A stretch of DNA of 64,000 nt. It comes from Verrucosispora sp. WMMD573. GTDB taxonomy: Bacteria; Actinomycetota; Actinomycetes; Mycobacteriales; Micromonosporaceae. A program made the position numbers and the translations under genes. Shown here one piece after another: positions 42,643 through 50,466 of this stretch (within the stretch, counting starts at the first letter, position 1; each line of letters opens with the position of its first letter). A model generated the notes under the pieces. The model had not been told where the DNA came from, made no database searches, and worked only from the letters and a program-made list of their open reading frames with translations. The stretch spans positions 5,766,001 through 5,830,000 of the forward strand of contig NZ_CP114901.1 of assembly GCF_027497175.1 (NCBI RefSeq), in the 5' to 3' direction.

Positions 42643-44604
42643 TCAGCGCACCATGGAGCCCACGACGGGCTTGGTCAGCAGGGCCGACTGGTTGCGCTGG
42701 ATACCCGGGTCGAGAGTCTTCGCGACGAAGATCGCGTGCCAGATGCAGAAGATCAGCACCGTCCACACCTTGCGGGAGTGGTCGAACTCCTCCCGCTTGT
42801 GCTCCTCCAGCAGACGCAGCGCGTACGACAGGTCGAGCAGCTCGCCGGCGCCGGAGGTGGACAGCACGTGCCGCGCCCACTCGTACATCTCGCCGCGCAG
42901 CCAGACCCGGGTCGGGGTGGGGAAGCCCAGCTTCTTGCGGTTGACGATGGCCGGCGGCACCACGCCCTGCAACGCCTGGCGCATCGCGTACTTGGTGGCG
43001 TCGGAACGCGGCGGCAGCTTCAGCTCGACCGGAATCTTCGCCGCCACGTCGAACACCGCCCGGTCGAGGAAGGGCACCCGCACCTCCAGCGAGTGGGCCA
43101 TGGAGATCCGGTCCGCCTTGACCAGGATGTCGCCGCGCAGCCAGGTGTAGAGGTCGACGTACTGCATCTTGGTGACGTCGTCCAACTCGGTGCACTCGGC
43201 GTAGATCGGCGCGGTCACGTCGGTGTAGCGCACCGAGGGGTCGTAGCGGCGCAACAGCTGCTGCTTCTCCTCCTCGGTGAACATCCGGGCGTTGCCGTAG
43301 TAGCGCTGCTCGATCGGCGTGGTGCCGCGTTCCAGGAAGCTCTTGCCCTTGACCCCCTGCGGGATCGCCTTGGAGACCGCCCGCAAGCCTTTCTGCACCC
43401 CGTCGGGCAGCCCGTTGACCCCGCTCAGCGAGAGTGGCTCCCGGTAGATCGTGTAACCGCCGAAGAACTCGTCGGCGCCCTCGCCGGAGAGCACCACGGT
43501 GACGTGCTCGGCGGCCTTCTTGGCGACGAAATAGAGCGGCACCAGCGCCGGGTCGGCGACCGGGTCGTCCAGGTGCCAGACGATCTTCGGTAGCGCCTCG
43601 ATCATGTCCTGCGGCCCGATCTTGGTCGGGATGGTGGTCACGTCGAGGTGGCGGGCCGAGTCCTGGGCGACGTCGATCTCGGAGTAGCCCGGCACGTCGT
43701 AGCCGACGGTGAAGGTGAGGATGTTCGGGTTGAACTCCCGCGCCAGGGCGACCACCGCGGTGGAGTCGATGCCGCTGGACAGGAACGAACCGACCGGCAC
43801 GTCGGAGCGCATGTGCATGCGTACGCTCTCGCGCAACGTCTCGCGGATCTCGTGGTAGAGCTTCTGCTCGTCGGAGACCGGAGCGGGCCGGAACACCGGC
43901 CGGTACCAGCGCCGTACGTCGATCCGGCCGCCCGGGGTCCAGGTGAGGTACTCCCCCGAGCCGATCCGGTTGATCCCCCGGTGCAGGGTGCCGGGCTCGG
44001 GGACGTACTGCAGGGTCAGGTAGTGGCTGAGGTTGGCCGGGTCCACCCCGGCATCCCCGGCGTACGCCGACTGGGCGAAGGGCAGCAGGGCCTTCTTCTC
44101 CGAGGCGAGGTAGAGCCCGTCGGCGGTCTCCAGATAGTGCAGTGGCTTGATGCCGTAGTAGTCGCGGGCACCGAACGCGCGACGCTCCTGCCGGTCCCAG
44201 ATGACGAAGGCGAACATGCCCCGCAGCCGGGTGAGTACCTGCTCGCCCCAGTAGTGGTAACCGGCGACGATGACCTCCCCGTCGCCGTTGGTGGCGAACC
44301 GGGCACCGAAGTCGCGGATCAACTCCTCGCGCAGCTCGATGTAGTTGTAGATCTCGCCGTTGAAGGTCAGCAGGTAACGCCCGTCGGCGTAGGGCAGCGG
44401 CTCGTGGCTGAGCGCGACGTCGATGATCGCCAACCGCTTGTGGGCGAACACTCCGTCCGCGTACCGGCCGGAGGCGTCACCGACCACCTCGACCCCGGTC
44501 TCGTCCGGGCCGCGGTGGTGCAGGCATTCCAACGCTCCGGCGATGTTGTCGCGGTGGGCGGCGGCATCGCCGCGCGCACTGAAGAAGGCCAGGAGTCCGC
44601 ACAT
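42643..44604 (-). CDS. asnB: Glutamine-hydrolysing asparagine synthetase
   Basis: A 653-residue enzyme making asparagine from aspartate, glutamine and ATP. ATG 44602-44604 is fixed by the N-terminal Cys nucleophile, which must follow Met (MCGLLAFFSARGDAAA). The glutaminase domain has HRGPDETG, LTFNGEIYNYIELREEL, and NGDGEVIVAGY; the synthetase domain has the PP-loop SFLSSGIDSTAVVAL, then LSGEGADEFFGGY and KADRISMAHSLEVRVPFLD. Typical actinobacterial length (about 650) and order. Convergent with the LPMO gene. Confidence 0.95.
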   Translation of the reverse strand: MCGLLAFFSARGDAAAHRDNIAGALECLHHRGPDETGVEVVGDASGRYADGVFAHKRLAIIDVALSHEPLPYADGRYLLTFNGEIYNYIELREELIRDFGARFATNGDGEVIVAGYHYWGEQVLTRLRGMFAFVIWDRQERRAFGARDYYGIKPLHYLETADGLYLASEKKALLPFAQSAYAGDAGVDPANLSHYLTLQYVPEPGTLHRGINRIGSGEYLTWTPGGRIDVRRWYRPVFRPAPVSDEQKLYHEIRETLRESVRMHMRSDVPVGSFLSSGIDSTAVVALAREFNPNILTFTVGYDVPGYSEIDVAQDSARHLDVTTIPTKIGPQDMIEALPKIVWHLDDPVADPALVPLYFVAKKAAEHVTVVLSGEGADEFFGGYTIYREPLSLSGVNGLPDGVQKGLRAVSKAIPQGVKGKSFLERGTTPIEQRYYGNARMFTEEEKQQLLRRYDPSVRYTDVTAPIYAECTELDDVTKMQYVDLYTWLRGDILVKADRISMAHSLEVRVPFLDRAVFDVAAKIPVELKLPPRSDATKYAMRQALQGVVPPAIVNRKKLGFPTPTRVWLRGEMYEWARHVLSTSGAGELLDLSYALRLLEEHKREEFDHSRKVWTVLIFCIWHAIFVAKTLDPGIQRNQSALLTKPVVGSMVR

Positions 44605-44737
44605 GTCCGTCATCTTTCCACGCGTGCTGTTCGGCCGTCGCGGCACTGTCGGCTCACCGCGACGGCCACCGGTGGGTTGGCCCCGCCCGGGTTCGCGGTA
44701 CCGTCGGGACCAGCATTGAGGCGAAGGGAGCCGGGCA

Positions 44738-46219
44738 ATGACCGAGGAACGCACCGACGGCAAACCGACCGACGGCACCGAGTCGCACGACCCGGATTTC
44801 CCGCCCGCGTTCCTGTCGTTCATGCGGCGGGGCTGGCAGGACACCACCCTGCCGGTCGGCCCGCGGCCGGAGGTGCCGAACTACGCCAAGCGTCGGGCCG
44901 CCCTCTCGGCGGCCTTCCCGGGCGAGACGTTGGTGATTCCCACCGGCGGCGAGAAGGTACGCGCCAACGACACCGAGTACCGGTTCCGGCCGGGCAGTGA
45001 CTTCGCGTACCTGACCGGGGACCACGACCCGGACAGCGTGCTGGTGCTGCGGCCGACCGGCTCCGGCCACGACGCCACGCTGTACATGCGGCCCCGCTCC
45101 TCCCGGGAGAACGACGAGTTCTTCCGCAGCCGGCACGGCGAGCTGTGGGTGGGCCGGCGACACACCCTGACCGAGAAGTCGACCGAGTTGGGCATGCCCA
45201 CCGCCGACCTGACCGAGTTGGAGTCGGCGCTGGCCGGGCTGGCGCCCGCGCGTACCCGGGTGCTGCGCGGCTTCGACGCGCGGGTGGACACCGCGGTGCG
45301 GCCCTGGGACGGCCCGCGCGAGGAGGGACAGCCGGCCCGCGACCGTGAGCTGGCGATCGCCCTCGCGGAGCTGAAGCTGGTCAAGGACGAGTGGGAGATC
45401 GCCCAGCTCCAGGAGGCCATCGACGCCACGGTACGCGGCTTCGAGGATGTGGCCCGGGCGCTGCCGGCCGACCGGGGCGTCTCCGAGCGGCTGTTGGAGG
45501 GGGTCTTCGCGCTACGGGCCCGGCACGACGGCAACGACGTCGGCTACGGCTCGATCGTCGGCGCCGGTGAGCACGCCACGATCCTGCACTGGGTGCACAA
45601 CCACGGCGTCACCCGACCGGGTGAGCTGCTGCTGATGGACATGGGTGTGGAGGGACGGCACCTCTACACCGCCGACGTGACGCGGGTGCTGCCGGTCGAC
45701 GGGCGGTTCACCCCCTTGCAGCGCCAGATCTACGACATCGTGTACGCCTCGCAGCAGGCCGGCATCGAGTTCATCAAGCCGGGGGTGGCGTTCAAGGACG
45801 TGCACCGCACCTGCATGCGGGTGCTCGCCGAAGGGCTGGCCGAGCTGGGGCTACTGCCGGTGAGCGTGGACGAGGCGATGGACGACAACTCCACCGTCTA
45901 CCGTCGGTGGACCCTGCACGGTTTCGGGCACATGCTCGGCATCGACGTGCACGACTGCACCAACGCCCGCAAGGAGATGTACCGCGACGGCACCCTGGGC
46001 GAGGGGTACGTGCTCACCGTCGAGCCGGGGCTGTACTTCCAGCCGGAGGACGAGCTGGTGCCGGAGGAGTTGCGTGGCATCGGCATCCGGATCGAGGACG
46101 ACGTCCTGGTCACCACCGCCGGCGCGGTGAACCTCTCGGCGGGCCTGCCGCGCCGCTCCGACGAGGTGGAGACCTGGTTGGCCGAGCAGCGCGAAGCCGG
46201 GCCGCGACTGCCCGGCTGA
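44738..46219 (+). CDS. pepP: Xaa-Pro aminopeptidase (PepP-type)
   Basis: A 493-residue peptidase of the M24 family that releases the residue before proline. N-terminal AMP_N domain (YAKRRAALSAAFPGETLVI, through RFRPGSDFAYLTGDH) and the pita-bread domain with metal ligands Asp/Asp in LLLMDMGVEGRHLYTADVTR, His in HGFGHMLGIDVHD, Glu in VEPGLYFQ and Glu in IRIEDDVLVT. ATG 44738 has AAGGGAG upstream. It stands alone, divergent from asnB, and is followed by two hairpins. Confidence 0.95.
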   Translation: MTEERTDGKPTDGTESHDPDFPPAFLSFMRRGWQDTTLPVGPRPEVPNYAKRRAALSAAFPGETLVIPTGGEKVRANDTEYRFRPGSDFAYLTGDHDPDSVLVLRPTGSGHDATLYMRPRSSRENDEFFRSRHGELWVGRRHTLTEKSTELGMPTADLTELESALAGLAPARTRVLRGFDARVDTAVRPWDGPREEGQPARDRELAIALAELKLVKDEWEIAQLQEAIDATVRGFEDVARALPADRGVSERLLEGVFALRARHDGNDVGYGSIVGAGEHATILHWVHNHGVTRPGELLLMDMGVEGRHLYTADVTRVLPVDGRFTPLQRQIYDIVYASQQAGIEFIKPGVAFKDVHRTCMRVLAEGLAELGLLPVSVDEAMDDNSTVYRRWTLHGFGHMLGIDVHDCTNARKEMYRDGTLGEGYVLTVEPGLYFQPEDELVPEELRGIGIRIEDDVLVTTAGAVNLSAGLPRRSDEVETWLAEQREAGPRLPG

Positions 46220-46257
46220 CCGGAGCGCCCGACTGGTCGGGCGGTACGCGTCGACCG

Positions 46258-46284
46258 GTTCCCCAGCTCGCCGAGCTGGGGAAC
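46258..46284 (+). terminator. Compact palindrome downstream of pepP
   Basis: GTTCCCCAGCTCG (46258-46270) and CGAGCTGGGGAAC (46272-46284) are exact reverse complements around a single C, giving a tight stem. Confidence 0.7.
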
Positions 46285-46294
46285 CCGCAATCAG

Positions 46295-46351
46295 GAGGGC
46301 GGACCCTCGCCGGAGCGACCAGACTGTCGCTCCCGGCGGGGGTCCGCCCTC
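46295..46351 (+). terminator. Long hairpin terminator of pepP
   Basis: GAGGGCGGACCC pairs with GGGTCCGCCCTC, and the stem continues through CGCCGG/CCGGCG and GCGAC/GTCGC with few mismatches to a small loop; TTCT follows. Confidence 0.88.
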
Positions 46352-46469
46352 TTCTGTCCTGTGGGACAAGCGTTTGTCCTGGTCAACCGCTTTCCACCAG
46401 ATCTTGCGCGATGACGTGAGTGCGCCCGATCAGGTGCCAATGCGGGGTTGTTTCGGATTCATCCCTGTC

Positions 46470-46494
46470 GCGAGGAACATTCTCATACGGTGGT
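46470..46494 (+). promoter_or_regulatory. Duplicated 25-bp upstream block (copy 1)
   Basis: The block GCGAGGAAC...CGGTGGT is identical to 48577-48601. Wider similarity extends upstream (GGGGTT-TTTCGGAT) and downstream (TACAACC/TGCAACC, ATTTGTAGC). It lies 88 nt before the start codon. A shared promoter or operator is likely; GGAAC hints at an ECF-type -35 but the -10 is not clear. Confidence 0.75.
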
Positions 46495-46582
46495 CATCAG
46501 AGGCTGCAACCTATTTGTAGCTGATCGCACCCATTCGCTCGGTGCGAACCAGTCTGGTAGCAGGAAAGGGCGGAAGGCTCTG

Positions 46583-48337
46583 ATGTCTGATGACGTGACC
46601 ACTTCCTACGGTGGGCCGCCCCCGGCACCACCACCCCCGGCGCCGCCGGGGCTTCGACGACGAAAACTATGGCTCACCGCGGGCGTCGCCGGTCTGACCG
46701 GCGTGGTCGGTCTGGCCGCCCTGGGTGGGGTGGCCGCCCGCGACGACCGATCCGGCGCGTCGGGCCGGACGGACGCGAACGCCCGGCAGAACGTCAGCGA
46801 CGCCGGTAAGGCCGACACGACCGAGAACGGCGACGCCAAGGACGATTCGGCCGGCGACCATGCCGGCCGCAAGGGCACCGGGCGCAGGGACGATGGCGGT
46901 GGCGACAAGGACCGCGTCCACCAGGTGCCCTGCGACACCGACAAGCTGATCCAGGCCATCGTGCACGCCAACCAGAACCGGGGCGGCGTACTCGGCCTGG
47001 CCCGGTACTGCACGTACGAGCTGACCCGCAGCGATGACGGCAACGGGCTTCCGGTGATCACCAAACCGATCACCTTGAAGGGCGACGACAGCAAGATCGT
47101 TCGGGCCGCGAACGTGGAGCGGTTCCGGATCCTCAACGTCGGCCGAGGTGGTCATCTGACGCTGAAGGGCGTGACGGTCAAGGGCGGCCAGACCGCTTCG
47201 GGCATGACGACCGCGGCACCGGTCACGGGACTGGAACTCGGCACCGTGAAGCCCGCCGGGACCGCACCGGCGGCCAAGGCCAAGGCGGCCACGGCGAAGG
47301 CGAAGGCGGCCGAAGCGAAGGCGGCCGAAGCGAAGGCGGCCGCGGCGAAGCCCACGACCGACGGGGCCACGGCAGACGGGGCCAAGGCGACACCGGCGGC
47401 GAAGCCGTCACCGACGGCCGGGGCCGGCGGAGCCGACGTCGCTCCGCCGAGCATCGCCGCCGACGGCGTCGACGGAGGCGGAATCCTCGTCCAGCGGGGC
47501 GGCACCGCAGACCTGGAGCACAGCCGGATCGTGCAGAACCAGGCGACGCGCAACGGTGGTGGCATCGCCAACTTCGGCACCACCACGATCCGCCACAGCA
47601 CGGTGGAACAGAACAGTGCCGGCGGTTTCGGGGGCGGCGTGTTCAGCACGGGCACCCTGCGGGTCGAGGAGTCGAAGATCGTTTACAACAACTCGGGCAC
47701 CGGAGGCGGCGGTATCGCCAACGGGTCCACCCCCAACGGGTTCGCCGGCACGGGCGGCACGGTCTGGATCTGGAAGACCACGGTCAGCCACAACCGGACC
47801 GGGGTGCTCGGCGGCGGCGTCTTCGTCAACGGTGGCGACACCACCGCCGTCCAGAGCCAACTCGCCGACAACACCAGCAGCCTCGATGGTGGCGGCCTGG
47901 TCGCCCTCGGCGACAGCCGGCTCAGCCTGGAACACACCCTGGTCGTCCGAAACTTCGCTAGCGACGACGCCGGTGGCCTCGGGATCGCCGAAGACTCCAC
48001 CGCGGTCATCGCCCACAGCGTGGTCAAGGAGAACGTGGCCGCCAACGGAGCGGCGGGCGGCCTGTTCAACGATGGCGCCTCGGTAACCCTGCGCGACTCC
48101 GAGCTGTGGGCCAACCACGCCTCGGGTACGGCCGGTTTCGCGGGCGGCCTCGCCAACCAGGACGGGGTGACCACGCTCATCCGTACCAAGGTCGCGGACA
48201 ACGTGGCCACCAACGCACCCGGCGGCATCTACACCGACAACGACCAGGTGGAGATCGACCGGAAGTCGGCGGTCACGGGTAATCGACCGACCAACTGCAT
48301 CGGCAGCCCGGTCATTCCCGAACGCTGCTTCGGCTGA
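46583..48337 (+). CDS. Secreted or anchored right-handed beta-helix protein (paralogue 1)
   Basis: A 584-residue protein: Pro-rich N-terminus (GPPPAPPPPAPPG), a basic-hydrophobic signal/anchor (RRRKLWLTAGVAGLTGVVGL), an Asp/Gly-rich charged stretch, then a first domain (PCDTDKLIQAIVHANQNRGG, ITLKGDDSKIV), an Ala/Lys repeat region (AKAKAATAKAKAAEAKAAEA) and a Gly-rich parallel beta-helix with GGGIANFG, GGGVFSTG, GGGLVALG-type turns. It ends NCIGSPVIPERCFG with two Cys. This resembles polymorphic/pectate-lyase-like helix proteins but has no catalytic motif visible. Adhesion or surface structure is possible. Confidence 0.75.
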   Translation: MSDDVTTSYGGPPPAPPPPAPPGLRRRKLWLTAGVAGLTGVVGLAALGGVAARDDRSGASGRTDANARQNVSDAGKADTTENGDAKDDSAGDHAGRKGTGRRDDGGGDKDRVHQVPCDTDKLIQAIVHANQNRGGVLGLARYCTYELTRSDDGNGLPVITKPITLKGDDSKIVRAANVERFRILNVGRGGHLTLKGVTVKGGQTASGMTTAAPVTGLELGTVKPAGTAPAAKAKAATAKAKAAEAKAAEAKAAAAKPTTDGATADGAKATPAAKPSPTAGAGGADVAPPSIAADGVDGGGILVQRGGTADLEHSRIVQNQATRNGGGIANFGTTTIRHSTVEQNSAGGFGGGVFSTGTLRVEESKIVYNNSGTGGGGIANGSTPNGFAGTGGTVWIWKTTVSHNRTGVLGGGVFVNGGDTTAVQSQLADNTSSLDGGGLVALGDSRLSLEHTLVVRNFASDDAGGLGIAEDSTAVIAHSVVKENVAANGAAGGLFNDGASVTLRDSELWANHASGTAGFAGGLANQDGVTTLIRTKVADNVATNAPGGIYTDNDQVEIDRKSAVTGNRPTNCIGSPVIPERCFG

Positions 48338-48386
48338 CCCATCGCCGAGGCGAGCGACGAGCAACAGGACAGCAACACCACATAGA

Positions 48387-48425
48387 GGGGCTCCTCCGTG
48401 GCGCTCAGCGCCGGGGAGGAGCCCC
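48387..48425 (+). terminator. Nested hairpin terminator after paralogue 1
   Basis: GGGGCTCCTCC (48387-48397) pairs with GGAGGAGCCCC (48415-48425); within it GGCGCT and AGCGCC form a second stem. Confidence 0.9.
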
Positions 48426-48576
48426 ACCTTCGTCCCGGTTCTTCCTCCTCCAGGACCATCCGCGCGGGTCAGAGCAGGTCCGGGCGGAAGGCACCCCGGC
48501 ATGCCGGTCAGCACGGACCTGGGGCCGCTGACCACCGGCGTACCTAATGTGGGGTTATTTCGGATAAGCACTTGAG

Positions 48577-48601
48577 GCGAGGAACATTCTCATACGGTGG
48601 T
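48577..48601 (+). promoter_or_regulatory. Duplicated 25-bp upstream block (copy 2)
   Basis: Identical to 46470-46494 and at a similar distance from its start codon. See copy 1. Confidence 0.75.
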
Positions 48602-48688
48602 TCTGGGAGCTACAACCGATTTGTAGCAGGGGACGCTCGCCTGTGCGTGACGACCCTGTCTGGTACGACGAGAGGGCAGAGAGCTCCG

Positions 48689-50359
48689 ATGTCCAACTAC
48701 GTAGCTAAGAACAACGCCAGCGAGTCGGAGGCGACGCCCAAGCGGCGTCGTAAGCTCTGGCTCGCCAGTGGCGTCGCCGGGCTCACCGGCGTGGTCAGCA
48801 TCGCCGCCGTCGGGGTCGCCACCGGCGCCGGCGCGGTCGGTACCGATGGTCTGCGCTGGTCCACCGCCCAGCAGGTCAGCAGGGACGGCGACCAGAATGC
48901 GGTCGCCCCCGAGGGGCACAAGGGCAAGAAGGAGGACCGGGCCGACGACGCCGCCGACGAGCGTGCCCGGCACGACCAGAAGCGGGACGGCGAGAAGCGG
49001 GACCACGGCAAGGACGTGCCCTGCGACAGTGACAAGCTGATCCAGGCCCTGGTCTTCGCCAACGAGAACCACGGCGGTGTGCTGAACCTGGCCAAGGGGT
49101 GCACCTACACCCTGACCCGTTCCGACTACAGCGACGGAACCGGCCCCAACGGGCTTCCGGTGATCACGGAGAACGTGGTGCTCAAGGGCCACGACACCAA
49201 GATCGTCCGGGATGCCACGGCCGAGGAGTTCCGGATCCTCAACGTGGGTCGCGGCGGCAACCTGACCGTCAAGGGCCTGACCATCAAGAACGGCCAGACC
49301 CGGGCGTTGCCGGTCAACGGCGACACCCCGGAAGCCGTCTGGTCGCTGTTCTCCAACTCCGTCGAGGCGACCAAGGCCGCCGAGGCGAAGAAGGAGTACC
49401 TGCCGTTGCTCCAGGCCGAGCCGAAGGGCATCGCGGCCAAGGCCAAGGCCGCGAGCGCGCCGTCGGTGCTGGTCGACCCGGAGTCGAACGACGGCGGAGG
49501 CGTGCTCGTGCAGCCCGGCGGCACCGCCTCCTTCGAGGAGACGCACATCGTCGCCAACCAGGCCGGTGGCGTCGGAGGTGGCCTGGCCAACTTCGGCAAG
49601 GCCAGCCTCTACCACACCACGGTCGCCGACAACACCGCCTTCCTCTACGGTGGCGGCATCTTCAACGCGGGCGTGCTGCGGGTGGCCGAGTCGACCGTGA
49701 AGAACAACGACGCGATCATCGGCGGTGGCGGCATCGCCAACGGCGCGGCGTTCATCTTCCGCCGGGACATCGACGGCGGTACGGCGTGGATCGAGAAGAC
49801 CGAGATCACCAGCAACGAGGTGCTCGGCTTCGGCGGCGGCGTGCTCGACATCCAGGGCAACACGACCGTCCGGTACTCGAAGGTCACCGGGAACACCGCG
49901 CTCCTGGCCGGCGCCGGGGTCACCGCGGCCGGCGACGACAGCACCCTCGAACTGGCGCACGCGGAGGTCGCCAAGAACACCACGGCCGGCGTCGGCGGTG
50001 GGTTGGCGCTCGGTTTCCGCGCGATCGCCAACGTCGAGGAAACCAAGATCGTCGAGAACAAGGCCGGCTTCTTCGGCGGTGGCGTGTTCAACGGCACCGG
50101 TGAGGCGACCTTCCGGCACAGCGAGATCAGCGGCAACCGGGCCGTCGGTCCGCTGGGCGTCGGCGGTGGCATCTTCACCGTCGCCGGTGTGATCGACCTG
50201 GAGAAGACAAAGGTGGCGTACAACTTCGCCACCCTCACCGCTGGCGGGGTCTTCAGCTTCCTCGGTGAGGTGAACGTGGACGACAAGTCGGCCATCACGG
50301 CCAACAAGCCGACCAACTGCGCCGGCACCTTCACCCCGATCCCGAACTGCTTCGGCTGA
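48689..50359 (+). CDS. Secreted or anchored right-handed beta-helix protein (paralogue 2)
   Basis: A 556-residue paralogue of the previous gene: signal/anchor (RRRKLWLASGVAGLTGVVSI), charged linker, PCDSDKLIQALVFANENHGG, VVLKGHDTKIVRDATAEEFR, ILNVGRGGNLTVKGLTIKNG, and a beta-helix with GGGLANFG, GGGIFNAG, GGGIFTVAG turns. It ends NCAGTFTPIPNCFG, matching the partner's C-terminal pair of cysteines. It lacks the long Ala/Lys repeat. Tandem duplication with shared control is clear; function is unknown. Confidence 0.75.
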   Translation: MSNYVAKNNASESEATPKRRRKLWLASGVAGLTGVVSIAAVGVATGAGAVGTDGLRWSTAQQVSRDGDQNAVAPEGHKGKKEDRADDAADERARHDQKRDGEKRDHGKDVPCDSDKLIQALVFANENHGGVLNLAKGCTYTLTRSDYSDGTGPNGLPVITENVVLKGHDTKIVRDATAEEFRILNVGRGGNLTVKGLTIKNGQTRALPVNGDTPEAVWSLFSNSVEATKAAEAKKEYLPLLQAEPKGIAAKAKAASAPSVLVDPESNDGGGVLVQPGGTASFEETHIVANQAGGVGGGLANFGKASLYHTTVADNTAFLYGGGIFNAGVLRVAESTVKNNDAIIGGGGIANGAAFIFRRDIDGGTAWIEKTEITSNEVLGFGGGVLDIQGNTTVRYSKVTGNTALLAGAGVTAAGDDSTLELAHAEVAKNTTAGVGGGLALGFRAIANVEETKIVENKAGFFGGGVFNGTGEATFRHSEISGNRAVGPLGVGGGIFTVAGVIDLEKTKVAYNFATLTAGGVFSFLGEVNVDDKSAITANKPTNCAGTFTPIPNCFG

Positions 50360-50400
50360 TCGACGCGGTACCGGCTCCGCCGGACCGAGGTGACAGGACT

Positions 50401-50446
50401 TCGGCCCCGCCGGGACGATCCAGCAGGATCGGACCGGCGGGGCCGA
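50401..50446. terminator. Hairpin between paralogue 2 and the amylopullulanase
   Basis: TCGGCCCCGCCGG (50401-50413) pairs with CCGGCGGGGCCGA (50434-50446) and an inner GATCC/GGATC stem. It lies in a convergent gap and can stop both transcripts. Confidence 0.92.
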
Positions 50447-50466
50447 GGCGTGTCACCGGGGTGAAG

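Larger units (their letters stand above)
46220..46582. other. 363-bp gap: terminators then a control region
   Basis: No gene. The first half holds two strong hairpins ending pepP transcription (46258-46284 and 46295-46351). The second half (46444-46582) is a 5' control region that reappears in front of the paralogue at 48689. Confidence 0.7.
48338..48688. other. 351-bp gap between the beta-helix paralogues
   Basis: No gene. It contains the terminator of the first paralogue (48387-48425) and the duplicated upstream block of the second (48577-48601). The 5' untranslated length to ATG 48689 is similar to the first copy. Confidence 0.7.
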
